Shown in pieces: positions 52,501 through 64,000 of a stretch of 64,000 bases of DNA; position 1 is the first letter of the stretch; each line of letters starts with the position of its first letter. Location of the stretch: positions 1,135,501 through 1,199,500 of the forward strand of contig OY978525.1 in the NCBI GenBank assembly GCA_963854835.1, written 5' to 3'. The translations under genes and the position numbers were made by a program. This DNA comes from Megamerina dolium. Its lineage: Eukaryota > Arthropoda > Insecta > Diptera > Megamerinidae. A model generated the notes under the pieces. It searched no databases. It worked only from the letters and a program-made list of their open reading frames with translations, and was not told the origin of the DNA.

Positions 52501-55500
52501 GACAATGGAATCGAAGCGACGATTGTCTCGCGTTACAATACTTTCAATGGTAGATGCGCCTTCACCGGGAGAAATTTGACACAATTGTGGTCCAATTAGA
52601 TTGATGGTGTCAAGGACTGGACGCATATCACTCAGCTCAGCTTCCAGGCGCAAGACGTCGCTTTGACGGGGTTCACTTGTAGCTAAGGCAGTTTCAGCGC
52701 CTTGCATCCATTCCACCAAACGATTGTGAGCCTCATGGAATTGTTGCACCAGTGGTAGAGCATTTTGAGCACTTTTCAATAAATCTCCACCTCTATTAGT
52801 CAGCTCACCATATCGTCTTTGCAGCGAATCGAGTTTGTCTTTCAGTTGGATTGCCTCGTCATTCGAAATATGTTTCATCAGCTCAGATCCGGATTCCACA
52901 GTCGCCTCGACTTTTGGAGCATGATTGGCAATGTTTTCATTCAATTCGAGCAACAGATCCATTTGTTCCAGCAGTTTTTCGGAATGAACTGGAACGGACT
53001 TGAAGCGTTTCAATTCGTTCTCCATGCTTTCCATCCAAGCAACAAGTTCTTGGTATGTGAGCACCAAGTGGCGAAGACCTTGTCGAGATTCCGCTAGCAG
53101 ATTGCCGATATTTTCGCTAGCATCAACTAGACCGGTGTAGCGATCAGTTATGGTACGAACTTTCTCGCCAAGACTTACTGCTTCGTCATCGCTAACCAAC
53201 TGCATTAGTTGCCCAGCAACGTCGGCCAAGTCAGTGAAATCAGGCTTTTTAGATATTATTTCATCGTGTAGGCGGTCGTGTTCCCGAATGCGCTGCTGAA
53301 TTTTCTCCTCGTCAGTTGGAATTAATTCCATGTTTTTAACGCTACGTTCGGTGTTATCTAACCACAGCTCAAGTGGGCTGATCTTGTCGTGGAATCGCTT
53401 GGCAACTTCCATAGCTTCTTCCAAATCACGCTCACGCTGTTCTGCGCCATCAGTAAGCGCATCGAAACGTTTCATTAAATCATGCAATTGCTTTTCTATA
53501 GCAGAACGTTCGCCGGGTTCGCAATGATTTGCAACTTCTTTTCCCAGAGTTGACAAAGACGACATGGAGTTCTGACGATCCAAGAGCATTTTCTTCAGGA
53601 ACTTTTGCTCTTGTAACTGAGCTTTGACAACCTTGTAATCACAGCTTGGTGGTTTTTGGTTTGACACCATTTCTTCTGTGTCAGATAGCCATTTCGACAG
53701 GCCAGCCAAGGCTTCTCGGAATTTACCAGATTGCAGAAGAGCAACATCCAAGCGACGATCACGTTCATTCATACGCTCCTTTAGATCATTCCAGAGATCA
53801 TTTAATTTTTCCAAATCCTTTTCAATTACTGCGGTTGAAACGCCACTAGCAGCTGATCGCACTAAATCGCGGCCTGCGACATTCACTTTGTTGATGTTTG
53901 CTGCTAGAGGTTCAACATTTCTTTCTCTAAAGTTGCGGAAGTCGTCTTGTTGTCTGCGAATTTGATCAAGCTCGCTGCTCACAGGTTTCATGCGTTTAAA
54001 TTCATCACTGAGGTCCTTTATATCATCCATTGCTTGCGATTGAATATCATAGAACGATTGTAAGGCTTTAAGTGCGGCAAGAAGATTTTCCTCATGATCG
54101 CGAGCTTTGTTCTCTAATCGACCAAGAGTTTTACGCAGTGAAGATATTTGCTCGCGTGTTTGTGTCGAATCAGGAGAGAAGCCAGAGTCAACTAGTGCCT
54201 CACCGGAATGTTCGCATTCTGCTAAGCGTCCTGCCATTCGATCGATTTTAGTTTGAACCTTAGAAATATTATCCAACTGCGACTGTACGATTTTAATTTC
54301 ACGACCGGGCGGTGACAATCCCTCAATCTCCTGTTCAAGGTCATTTAGATCGATGCCCAAAGTCTTGATTTGATCGTTGAACTGCGATACGGCTGTAGCT
54401 GCAGATTGTAGTTCCCCGCAACGGTCATCGAGACGGCCTTGTAGATCAGAAATACGATCAGAAATACCATCGACATCGTTCGATAAGTGGCCAGCGTCAC
54501 CACCAGCAGCACGTGCCTCTGAACAAATGTCCTTAACCATGCCTTTTAGTGATTGAAGTGGTTTACTCAAATTAGTTAATTCTTCGCGTATGGCCTTTAC
54601 TCGATCCAATAGTTTTGGATCCTTAGCCGCGCCACCAAGTGCGTCATGAGCTGCTAATCGATCTTCACAACGTCCTACAGCATGATCCAAATTTCTGAGT
54701 TCATCATTAAAATCTCCCAAACGTCGTGAGCAGTTTTCAATTTCTTGTGCTCGAGCAATCAGATCATTATTCAATCGTTCCCAACGATCTCGAATATCTT
54801 GCAACTCTGCCTTGATCGGTTCCTTGTCAATATCACAACTGCTAAGGAAGGTTTCTCCCAAGCCTTTCGTATTTTCATATTCACCCGAATGCTTCCATAC
54901 TTCACTGCGGAAGGTTTGCAGGTCTCTCAAACGGGTCTCCAATTTAGATTTCGACAGGACACCGGGAGTCAGGTCAGCCAATTTATCTTCCGCAGAACGC
55001 AACCATGAAAGGAATGTTTCTGATGTCTGTGAATACTTTTTGCAATGTTCCATACATGTTTGTAAGCGAGTGTGACGATCCACAGCTTCTCGGCGTAATT
55101 TCTCCCACTGTTGTTGAATACGTTCCAAGTCGCGTTTCATGGTGCGATCTTGTAGGTGATCTGACAAATCTTTGCCTTTGTTGATTAGCATTATGATTTC
55201 GTGTTCACGAGCCATAACTTCGCGATAAATCGGTTCATGTGTATCGATTTGATGCTGTAGCGTTGGTCTATGGGCCGAAACCAATAGACGATCGGAGAGA
55301 TTGGTAAGTTCACCAGATAGCCATCCGAGAGTTTTCGAGCAATTTTCTGCAAACTGACGACCGTCTCTAAGTGAAGCTTCAGTTTCAGCTTTCTTGGTGT
55401 CAAGTTTCTTTTGCAGAGCTTGATATTGTTTTTCGAGAGCCGCAACGCGTGAGTTGACATCTGCGCGTGACGCTGGATCGCCAAGTATATTACAGAGTGC

Positions 55501-58500
55501 TGCTGCTGAATGTTCTGCATCTGCCAAGAGTGGCCTTTGACCTTCCAATTGTCGCTCTAGGTTCTCAATCCTGCGTAAGTTCTCCTGGTGATCATTGTCC
55601 GTTGGTAGTGAGTCTAAATTATCGCTTATATTCTGGAGAGCTTCACGTAATCTGTTCACGGCGGCATCAAATTCCTTGCTGCTGTCAGCTGCTCCACCTA
55701 GGCTGTTGGCGCGATCATCAAGGCGGCCAACCAATTCATCCCATTTGCTTATAACATCGTTTAGCTTCTTTTCTACGGATGGTGCTTCAGGCGAGCCATG
55801 TAGATGATCCAGAACATCATGACCAATCTCCTGGAAATGTTTCAGCTGTGGTTGTTGCGTACGGAATTCCTCTCTTAGCACTTGAACTTGCTGTACTTGG
55901 CTTTGAACCATACGTGGATCGGAAGAAATTGGTCCGAGGACAGTCAACATGCGCTCCTTGCTATCCAGCCAGTTCTTCAAATTACTGTGTGTGTCTAAGA
56001 AGTCTCGTAATTTTTCTGAGAAACCTATTCGATTCTTGCACATATCGTTCAGATTCTTCCATTTCTCCACAATGTTATCATTTTCAATTCGCAGCTGATC
56101 TGCACCGGGAACATCCGACTTTCTACGCAGTATATCCTTGATCTGTGCCTTAGTTGTATCTAGAAGACTTTGCTTTTCATACATATCTTCAAGAACTTTA
56201 CGCGCCTGTTTAATGCAACGATCAGCCTCATCTTTGTTTGAGACCGACTCCTTCGGAACCAGACGACTAATACGTTCCAAGAAGGTCGAAAGATTCTTCA
56301 AGTTATCGTATTGTTTGCGAACTTCCTCATTCATGTTGTCTAATTCATTTTGACGGTCGTTGAGACGCACTCCAATCAAACCGTATCTATTGTTGATTTC
56401 GCTTAATTGCTGCTGCACAGGAGAAAGCTCAGACAGTTGGAAGCCATCCTGAGAGGATCTGCGGCTACCAAATCCACTGGAACCAGTTGATAGTGGCGAC
56501 AGAATACCTCCTTTGGTGGGGCTCGGACTTCTGGCATCTCCTGACATTCGACGTAATGGACTGACTCGTTTAATAGGACTGAATGTGGATCGTTTGCGAC
56601 CAGGACTTTCCGGACGAATTAAAGCATCATATTCTGCACCAATATCATTAATTCGATCAATAGTAGGGGCATAGTCGCGATAATCTTTGCAAATAGGTTT
56701 CAACTCGTCATTCTGTTGACGAATCTTATCTAGATCTATAGCAACAGGGGCTAAGCCATTAACCCGCGCCTCAGTGCTTGATAACCACGAGAGTACTTCG
56801 TCCTTAAGTCCTTCGTAAGCCACTTGTTGTTCGGCCTTTTGTTTAAATAATTTCGCCTTTTCATCGAGAACAATGTTAATGTTGCGCCATTGTGCTTCCA
56901 GCGCCTTAATGCGATCACGCAAAGCGCTGCTGTCAGTTACATCGCGCATGCTTATTAAATCTTTGCCATTGCGTACACAATCTTCAAAGGATGGAGCAAT
57001 GTCATTTTTGTGGCGCGACAACTCCATCATACGACTAGCTAATTCCTCGGGCGATAATAGGCTCGTATCACGACTATCTAGACCATCTTGTAGGCTATTC
57101 AAATGTTGTTCAACATTCGACATGTCGTCAAGAAGGCGGCACAGTCGATTATAGACATCTTCCAGGAATTCGCCTCGTTTGTTAACCTTGTCAAACAATT
57201 TTTCAAATTTGCCAGTAACATCGTTCAGGTTCGATTCCACCTTCTTCGCGATGCGTGCATTTGAAGCAGTGCCCATCAAATGTCGGGCACTAACTTGAAC
57301 ACTATCAATACTTGCTTGATGAGATTGCATATCGGCGAGAAGTGACTTATGCTCGCGTAATTGCTCTTGCAAACGTTCCTTTATGAGCGATGCCGGACGT
57401 AGTTGAACTTTGAATTTGTCATCGGCTTGGTTGACCCAACTGACGAGGCCGTCTAAAGCGTCTTGGACGCCTTGGGACTGAACCAATGTTTTGTCTAAAC
57501 TCTTGCAATGTTCACCCAGTGAATCCAACAGCTTTTGGTACTTGTCCTTGAGGTCATGTATGGGTAATTCCAATTGGCTGATCTCAATAGGGCTGAGCTG
57601 ACCACCTAAAGACCTAAGTAGGCTGTCTAAAGCTTGTTGTGCGTTATCCACAAGGCGTCCATTCGTTACCAGTTCGTTGTGTAGAGCCTTTGCATCGTTC
57701 ATTTGATCCTGCACAGCCTTTGAATCGCCAGCAATGGGTTCAGAGAGAATACGTGATACACGCGGTTGAACCAAGCGAATCCATTCATTTGCTTTATCTA
57801 ATGCATCTTGGTATTCGCGCTGACGACCACCGAGGCCGGACACACGATCCTGCAAAGCGTTAACGCGATGCATTAAATCTTTGTACTGCGCTGATACCAA
57901 TGAAACTTCTTGGCGAATCGGACTCTCGGCACTTGAAAGTGGTTCCACATGTGGCAAGCGTTCGGGCAGTGATGTACGGAAATCGTTGAGGATAGCCAAG
58001 AACTCCTTGCTCTCGTCGACGAACTTTTGCGCAGCCATCGTAATGAAGCGCAAGTCAGCTTGATGACCAATAACGTCGCTAACAAACTCGCGGATGGAGT
58101 CGGCCTGCGATGGTAAACGAGTCAAATCCGAAAGGGAACGCTCCTTATCCTCCAAAGTGCGCCTAGCCGATTGTAACCAATCCGAGAAGACATCCAACTC
58201 ACTACGTAATTTGGATAACTCATCACGACCGACTTCCAAACGGCGCAATAGACGAATTGTACGATCATTGACACGATCCACACGTGAACGCAGCTCACGT
58301 CCAGCATTCTCTAAGGTCGAAACCTCCGGAACGGAGAGAACATCGCCTCCCGTTAAAACAATTTGGCGAATCTGTTCGAGGCATGTGGCAACAGGTCGTT
58401 GTTGACCTTCGATCTCATCTTTGATTTGCTGTAAAATTAATACAATCAATTATAAAATTATAAAATTATACATACATCATCGTTTTTTCTTCACCTTTAA

Positions 58501-61500
58501 GGCATTAATTTGATTGCGTAAATCATCAATCTTTTCCCTTGGACCTCCGACAACAGAGATTTTGTGTTCGACTATGGTGACCCATTTGAGCAATTCGTTG
58601 ACGTTTTCCTCACACATGTTGAACTTTTCGAACACCGCTTGCTGTGAATTGTAAATAGCAATAGCAACAATGAGCAACTTTTTGAACTACTTTTCTGAAC
58701 TTCTGTTGAACATACTCAAAGGAGATATTAATGTAAACCGTTATAAATTTTCCCATAAAAATCTGATGTCAGACATTACAGGTAGTGAAGCAAAAAAACA
58801 CAAAATATATATTCTTATTCTCATTTAAAGCATTCGCACATCTTTTGTAAGCAGCAAAAAATAAAAGCAACAAAATAAGTAATAAAATAAAAAATTGAGC
58901 CGACATAAAGTAAAATACTATAAAATAATAATTATAATCAACATAAATTACTAAAATATTAGCACGAATCACCAAACGCAAGCATTATTATTATTAATAT
59001 TATTATGCAAACTAATTAATTATTTCAAACTACATCAGAGTTAGTGTTAGCTAGTCAATTTTAACAAGTCTGAAAAATCAAAGAGCTGAAAAGTAGAAAA
59101 TTTTGTTTATAATTCAATCAATATAAATCAATATAAAAATAAAATTGTCAAACTAATTATCAATCAGAAAAACTTTACCTTAGTCCAAAAATACATACAT
59201 ATACTATACGAGTATAAATAAAAATGTGATAGAAATTAGACCCCTTCGATTAATCATTTAATCGAATAATCTGATTAATCAAGACTCGATATGATTTTCA
59301 AAATTCTGATTAATCAGATTATTCGACTAATGGATTAACCCAAGATATTCTAACTGAAAATTTGGAAAATATTTACGCATACATAGCATAGGTGAATAGG
59401 ATAAAAGAGAGAAGCAAGGAGGAGCAATAAAATTTGATCGACTTTCAAATGATCATTTCAATGGATGTTGTAATGTTGTGCAGTGGATGTAAAATATTTG
59501 TGGGGATGATAGTCGAATATTTTAAATAAGTGCATGAAGTAGATAAGAGTAGATTATGAAATATGTATGTATGCCTCCCTCCCCCCTTGCTATCACTTTG
59601 AGACTGATCTGTTCATATCTGATTCATTTATTGTGATGCGTTCTTTGCCGAAGTCATTAATGTTGAGAATGTATGATACGATGATGCTTGGAAATGATGA
59701 GAGTATGAATCCTGAATTCGAATGTATGTACGTGTGCGATCGCATAGCGGACGAGCGGGCGAACGAGCGAGCGAGCGAGCGTACGTATAATAAAACACAA
59801 AATCAATGCCATGCTCTGCAATATAATATGTAAGAAAGTATGGAGAGAAAGTTCTATGGGTCTATGGTAAAAGAAGAAATTCAGCAGGAGAATTCAAGTA
59901 AGTAACGGAACGAAAAGGTGCAATATGGATTATGATTTTATTCAACAAAAAACATGCTGTATGTAATTATAATGTTGTATATATTATAAATTCAAGCTCT
60001 TGCAATTTAAACAAAAGAAAAAAAGAAGATATTTGGATGGGAATATACAAACAGAATACACAGAAAGAAGAAGAAATGAGGAATGAGAAATATACGAAGC
60101 GATGGCACTGTACTGTACTTACCCTTTGCTCAGCCGGTAATAAAAGACCCTTTTCGGCGGCTTTTACTAGATCAATATTATTTCTGCTGTTACTCGAATC
60201 AATGAGACGTCCTTCAGTGGCGTCAATTAGACCATTGCTAATAGCCGCTGCTAGTGGTACAATATCACCGGACGTTGGGTCGCGTACAACTGTCGACGAG
60301 GGATCGACTAATCCGCGTACGATGGCCTCGGATAGTGTAAATTTCTTACGATTAATAATGTCGGGGTTCATTTGGAAAGGATCGACAAAACAGCCATTCG
60401 TTGGATTATATAAATTAAAGTTTATTGCATCGAGAAGGCTAAAGGAATACTTTGGTGTGACTACCAGACCGCTTTCGTAGGCCTCTTGCAATGAGCACAG
60501 CTTCGAGGTTTTTGTGTTTAGTACGTTCGCCTTATTGGCTTCCATTAGGCCTTTTCGGAATGCTTCAGGCAGACGTACCAGTCTAACTTTAGCAATATCT
60601 TTTACTAGAGCTGAATCCGGATCAATTACACCTAGCGTTGCAGCATCTCTTAACGAGTACACCTTTGTCGTGTCCGAATGGTCTAAAGAGTCGTTGGCAC
60701 TATCGTCGCTTTTCGGTTTGGACTCGTCACTGCTTGTGGTTGTAGTGTAGGTTAGCAATCCGGTTTGTAAATTTAGCATTTTGCTCTCAGCTGCGTGATC
60801 GAATGTGATTGGTTCGTGAGCATAAATAACCAAAGTCGGATCGAAGACAAAGTACAATGCTTTCGGATCTACTAAGGTCCGCTTGCTCAAGTCGACAATG
60901 CCGTTTTGTTGTGCCACTTCGAATGGTATAAATTTAAATGTATTGAAATCACGCACGAGCGCCGTTTTTGGATCGATTATGTTATACTTAATAGCTTCTT
61001 CTAACGACATCTCACGAGGTTTACTAACAACTACACTGACTGGTGTTTGCCCTAGCAATTCAATGCTATCCTGACGTTTAATGATTTCGGAACGTTCGGT
61101 TAGCGGTTTCGAAATAGTCACAAGAATTCCGCGAGAAAGTGCAATATCATAATTGTACGACGATTTTGATTTCGGATCAAATACGCGACCCTTTGTCACA
61201 TCGATATCACCGTTCTCAATGGCCTCATTGAGTGGCCTTTCGTTGCCCGTAACTTGATTTTTAAATATGGTCGTCGCGGGATCTATGAAGCCGCTGTTAA
61301 TTGCTTCGACCAAATTGACATATTCACCGGTGAGAGGATCGCAGAATTTCCCCGTTTCGGGTCGGAATAATTGCATACGTATGACCATTTCTAAACTTAG
61401 CAATCGGCGATTTGAAACGATTAGACCACGTGCCCGAGCTTCCTGCAAGTTAATCTTTTCTTTTCCCAAATTATAGCAGCCATTCGCATCATCTATTATG

Positions 61501-64000
61501 TGCGCGGAAATAGCATTTGCAAGACGCAGATATTTGCCTGTTTCACTGTCCTTAACCAAACTGGATGACAAACTAACTACATCTTCAATACAAGCCTCAT
61601 TCAAGTTCATGGGCCTTCCTGTAACGGGGTGTTTTACCTTTTGTGTGACCGGATTATAGAAACGCATAGCCAAAAGTTCATACAGACCGAATCCGGCATT
61701 TTCTATATCAACAATTAGTCCCAAATTCAAGGCCTCGCCAAGTGAAACGAAACTATTGCTGCCTGGCTCCCTAAAAACTCCCTCGCGCCTATTAATAATG
61801 CCATTGCGGCATGTCTCACTCAGAGTGTACAAGTGTTCATGTTGTTCGTCAAAATAACAAGGCAACAGAGGATTTATAATAAAACTACGCATTCCTTCGA
61901 GCAGTGTAATTTTCCGTCCGGTCTTTAGATCGGTCAATTTTCCGCTTTTGTCGTCAAAGAGTCCCTGGTGGATGGCTCTTTGAATGCTAATCGGTGCCCT
62001 CACATCCATTAATATGCCAATACTGAAGGCGTGCTTAAGTGTGATTTTCTGATTGTTATAAACAAGATTTGCACTTTCGCCATCTATTACGCCAGTTTCG
62101 GTGGCATGCGCAAGATTTAAATTCTTATACAAGCCTGTCTTCAAGTCCCTGATTTGAACACTCTCATCATCGATCAAATTGGTCTCGATTGCCTGTGCAA
62201 AGGATAATTTTTTTCCCGACTTTGGATCGACGAAATGACCATCTTGTTCATCGTAAATATTTTTCACTACAGCCTCCATTAGACGTAGAGGCTTTTTCGC
62301 CTCAACCAAAATACCACGATCGAATGCTTCCCTAAAATCGACTGGCTTGTCGTCTTCGTCTTTTACTGTGCCCTGCCTACTGTCCACTATGCCCGATTCA
62401 GCAGCCATTTCAAATGGTACAACTTGACCAGCAACGCTGACAATAGTCGAGTCAGGATCAAGAATTCCTCTACGAATGGCACGTTCAGTTGAAAGCTTCT
62501 CTCTCGTAGTTGTATTGCTAAATTGTCCGGTCTTCGGATCGTAGAGACCACGATAGACTGCATCTGGCAAGCTGCGCTTACGTTTGGCTGGAATCAGAAT
62601 TCTATTCTCTAGTGCTTCATTCAGCGAAAGTTTTGTCCCAGCATAGGGATTGATAACATAACCACCAATGGGATCAAGATAGCCTTTAGTAATGGCTTCA
62701 GTTACGGAAATGATCGATTCTGTTTTTGGATCTAAGATCACAAGTTCTTCGGGATTAATTAGCTTCAGCGCAATGGCTGATTTTAAATCGACTTTCTTAT
62801 CGTCAATAGTGAATTTCGATGTTTCTTGATCGTATAAGCCACGAAGCAAACAATCAATGAGTGACAAAGGCTTTTTGGTGCTTATCAAATAACCCTTAAC
62901 AAATGCTTCATCCAATTTCATGTTAGGATGATGCAAGGTGCCCTTCACCGTATCCAAGAGCCCCTCTTTTGCCGCATGTTTGCCTGACACTATTACATTT
63001 TTGTCATCATCTTTAATTAGGCAACTATCCAGCTCAACAAAACCTAACTCAATTGCTTGTTGCAGTAGAATCTCGTCACCGGTGGCTGGATTTAGGACCT
63101 TACCACTGCTAGGCGAATAGTATTCACGTTGTAGCACTTCGGGCAAACTCCAAGTTATACTGTCTGTTTTTACCAACTTCTTCTCAACACCCACATCGAA
63201 GGGTATGAGCTGATTATTTCGGTTATCTTTTATTTGACCAGTTTCCGCCACCACCAATTCATCTTCAATAGCACAATCTAATTTAATCTCCTTATTGGTG
63301 ACAGTATCAACTATGAGGGAAATTTTAGGATCAACAAGACCAATCTCGATTGATTTTTGTACATCAACTTGATTTTGCGATTCTGAATCGTATAATTTGC
63401 CAGTCTCAGGATCGTATAAGCCTTTGCGAACAGCAGCTTCCAATGAAATTGGTCTGCGAGCACCGGGTACCAGGAAACCTAACCTAAACGCATCTTCCAG
63501 TGGTATTTCTTGCAGAGTCTGTATGTCAATAATAGTGCCGGCCTGCATATCAACAACTCCCAACTCAATTGCCATACGCATCGGAATTACTTCACCACTT
63601 ACGGGGTCACGCACTGATATCGACTGAATGTCAAGTTTGCCACTGTTGATAGCATCAACAATCGAAAGGATCCGACCATCGTCAAGTATCACCTTGCCAG
63701 TTTTTGTATCTATCACATTTTCAATGGCTGCTGGCCTCTCCAAATCGGGATTGGCGCGAATTATCCAACCACGTTGAATACATTCGAAGAACGGAATCTT
63801 TTTGCCAGTCTTTGGATCGACCATATGGCCATTGTGACGATCTAGAAGTGGGCGCTCTAGGGCAACAGTTAGTGTTTCATATTGATCAGAGTTGAAGTCT
63901 TTAACTAAAATACTTTCTGGATTGAAAATATTCATATCGAAGACCAGAGTTTGAAACGAGATTTTCTGACCTGTCGAAGGGTCAATGAAATATTGATTGA
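37549..64000 (-). CDS. shot: Short stop (Kakapo), spectraplakin cytolinker: C-terminal part
   Basis: Giant actin-microtubule cross-linker (ACF7/MACF1, dystonin family) needed in tendon cells, axons and oocytes. The gene is on the minus strand and its 5' part lies beyond 64000. Exons in transcription order: 60123-64000+, 58495-58641, 50951-58428, 50168-50393, 48142-50101, 47905-48077, 47506-47570, 47103-47147, 46261-46332, 45942-46116, 45757-45874, 45461-45690, 45271-45388, then 42650-42807 or 41826-42004, then 41438-41717, 41176-41359, 40599-about 40635, 40140-40256, 37549-37693. All joins are phase-consistent. Domain order: plakin repeats, spectrin repeats, a Ser-rich linker, two EF hands, a GAS2 microtubule-binding domain, and a Ser/Arg-rich tail with SxIP motifs ending EKREPFRL. 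The N-terminal actin-binding part is not in the window. Confidence 0.96.
38143..38253. mobile_element. Small MITE, copy 1
   Basis: About 111 bp with inverted ends: CTGCTATCACAGTTGTCGAC at the left and ACTATCACGATAGTCGATTG (reverse complement of the right end). The ends resemble those of 50569-50664. No clear target duplication was seen. Confidence 0.6.
38906..39267 (+). mobile_element. tRNA-headed SINE, copy 3
   Basis: Plus-strand copy inside the last shot intron, so antisense to the gene. The head reads GAGCTGTAGTTCAGTGGTTA and later GTTCAATCCCC (A- and B-box positions). The body matches copies 1 and 2, and the element ends in a 12-13-base A run. Short flanking TACT words are too weak to call a target duplication. 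Confidence 0.85.
41826..42004 (-). other. shot: Shot alternative exon B after GAS2 domain
   Basis: Starts in phase 1 with a clean CCTTCAG acceptor and ends in phase 0 with TGG|GTAAG. Encodes [20 protein letters not shown] and [19 protein letters not shown]. Because it has the same phases as exon A, it is mutually exclusive with it in frame. Confidence 0.82.
42650..42807 (-). other. shot: Shot alternative exon A after GAS2 domain
   Basis: Starts in phase 1 and ends in phase 0. Encodes [20 protein letters not shown] and [14 protein letters not shown], the form I recall from known Shot proteins. It cannot be joined in frame to exon B. Confidence 0.88.
43635..44112. repeat. Diverged tandem duplication, period about 255 bp
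   Basis: GGCGGGTTAAATTT at 43635 recurs as GGCGGTTTAAATTT at 43891. AAGCGAAAGACTATCTAAG near 43772 recurs near 44026, and TTGTATGG plus CTACAAGAA words follow the same spacing. The two units are well diverged, so the duplication is old or derives from a tandem-repeat element. Confidence 0.7.
45042..45090. repeat. (GAT)n microsatellite in shot intron
   Basis: An imperfect GAT/ATG trinucleotide run with a few interruptions, in non-coding sequence. Confidence 0.9.
45271..45388 (-). other. shot: Shot GAS2 domain, second half
   Basis: Encodes [20 protein letters not shown] and [18 protein letters not shown], the end of the GAS2-related microtubule-binding domain. It ends in phase 1, and two different exons downstream begin in phase 1. 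Confidence 0.95.
45461..46116 (-). other. shot: Shot EF-hand pair and start of GAS2 domain
   Basis: Exons 45942-46116, 45757-45874 and 45461-45690. The first has the conserved run-in [15 protein letters not shown]. Two EF-hand loops follow, [13 protein letters not shown] and [13 protein letters not shown], with mostly canonical calcium ligands. The last exon opens the GAS2 domain ([18 protein letters not shown]). In Drosophila this region helps join Shot to microtubules. Confidence 0.95.
46261..48077 (-). other. shot: Shot linker: last rod segment and Ser/Arg-rich small exons
   Basis: Exon 47905-48077 finishes the rod. It is followed by 47506-47570, a 45-nt micro-exon at 47103-47147, and 46261-46332. 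These encode a polar linker ([51 protein letters not shown]). The micro-exon and the 46261 exon each start and end in phase 2, so either can be skipped without changing frame. Confidence 0.85.
48142..50393 (-). other. shot: Shot spectrin-repeat rod, last part (2 exons)
   Basis: Exons 50168-50393 and 48142-50101 continue the spectrin repeats (e.g. [39 protein letters not shown]). The rod ends shortly before the Ser-rich linker. The intron between 50951 and 50393 carries a MITE at 50569-50664. Confidence 0.95.
50569..50664. mobile_element. Small MITE, copy 2
   Basis: About 96 bp with inverted ends CCTATAACGGTTATCGACTG (left) and CCTACTACGGTAGTCGATCG (reverse complement of the right). These are similar to the ends of 38143-38253 and to its GTCGACTGTCG core. 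It lies in a shot intron. Confidence 0.58.
50951..58641 (-). other. shot: Shot spectrin-repeat rod, first part (2 exons)
   Basis: A 147-nt exon (58495-58641) and a 7478-nt exon (50951-58428) encode some 2540 residues of spectrin repeats, helical units of about 108 residues with recurring W and L positions ([21 protein letters not shown]). A disordered Ser/Pro/Arg insert interrupts the rod at about 56441-56617. No stop or frame break occurs. The rod is a long spacer between the actin end and the microtubule end. Confidence 0.95.
58642..60122 (-). other. Shot intron after the plakin exon
   Basis: No exon was seen. Contains the long hairpin at 59251-59339 and a short (GAGC)n run near 59755-59780. 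Confidence 0.6.
59251..59339. repeat. Long inverted repeat (hairpin, 32-bp arms)
   Basis: Arms 59251-59282 and 59308-59339 match at 29 of 32 positions around a 25-base loop, with a perfect 20-base core TCGAATAATCTGATTAATCA. The words GATTAATC and GGATTA recur, resembling K50-type homeodomain sites. It lies in the shot intron after the plakin exon. Confidence 0.85.
60123..64000 (-). other. shot: Shot plakin-repeat exon (3.9 kb or more, open at window edge)
   Basis: One uninterrupted frame of over 1290 codons made of plectin/plakin repeats, units of roughly 38 residues. Recurrent words are DPxTGK, LxEAIxxGLID and RRGLYDPxTGK. Such repeats form pseudo-symmetric modules that bind intermediate filaments in vertebrate plakins; flies lack cytoplasmic filaments of that kind, so the partner is unclear. 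An acidic Ser-rich insert ([16 protein letters not shown], near 60672-60740) interrupts the series. In Drosophila this exon is isoform-specific. The donor is AGG|GTAAGT in phase 0 at 60123. Confidence 0.93.

Noticed and set aside
50996..58405. Many plus-strand frames of 60-120 codons
   Set aside because: All are antisense to the continuous shot spectrin-repeat frame and show no domains.

Overview
The window reads as nuclear DNA of a higher fly (Diptera, Brachycera). It is AT-rich, genes are split by GT-AG introns, and every recognised protein is closest to Drosophila proteins. The order of Ptp52F, Lis-1, a PRKRIP1 homologue, clueless, calypso, lipoyltransferase and Shark matches what I recall of Drosophila chromosome band 52F. 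The last gene, short stop (shot), sits at 50C in D. melanogaster. A tephritid-like fly is my guess from this mixture; no marker in the window proves it.

Layout. 1-4311 (+): 3' part of the receptor tyrosine phosphatase gene Ptp52F. 7816-9543 (+): Lis-1, complete, 411 aa. 11340-12056 (-): PRKRIP1 homologue, 215 aa. 13218-19471 (+): clueless, 8 exons, 1430 aa. 20019-21378 (-): calypso, the BAP1-type H2A deubiquitinase. 21703-22054 (+): KGD4/MRPS36, 89 aa, head-to-head with calypso. 22055-25864: a repeat-rich gap with two unidentified coding-like stretches. 25865-27338 (+): Lipt1, 408 aa. 27339-29819: repeat-rich gap. 29820-34044 (+): Shark kinase, 1017 aa. 34045-37548: gap with a mariner relic. 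37549-64000 (-): the C-terminal part of shot, open at the window edge. It holds a plakin-repeat exon, a long spectrin rod, an EF-hand pair, a GAS2 domain and an alternatively assembled tail with SxIP motifs. Exon joins were checked by reading phase throughout.

Shared themes. Lis-1 and Shot both act at microtubules: Lis-1 with dynein, Shot with actin, microtubules and EB1. Clueless, KGD4 and Lipt1 are mitochondrial or mitochondria-linked, and Lipt1 lipoylates the complex that KGD4 belongs to. Shark and Ptp52F are opposing tyrosine-signalling enzymes. No operon-like control is implied.

Non-coding highlights. There is a tRNA-headed SINE family in three copies, one with a perfect 10-bp target duplication. 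There is a 226-bp PIF/Harbinger-like MITE with 19-bp ends and TTA duplications, and a 590-bp mariner-type relic with TA flanks. A pair of roughly 100-bp MITEs lies in shot introns, along with a roughly 255-bp tandem duplication and a 32-bp-arm hairpin. I saw no CRISPR array, rRNA, functional tRNA gene or prokaryotic feature.
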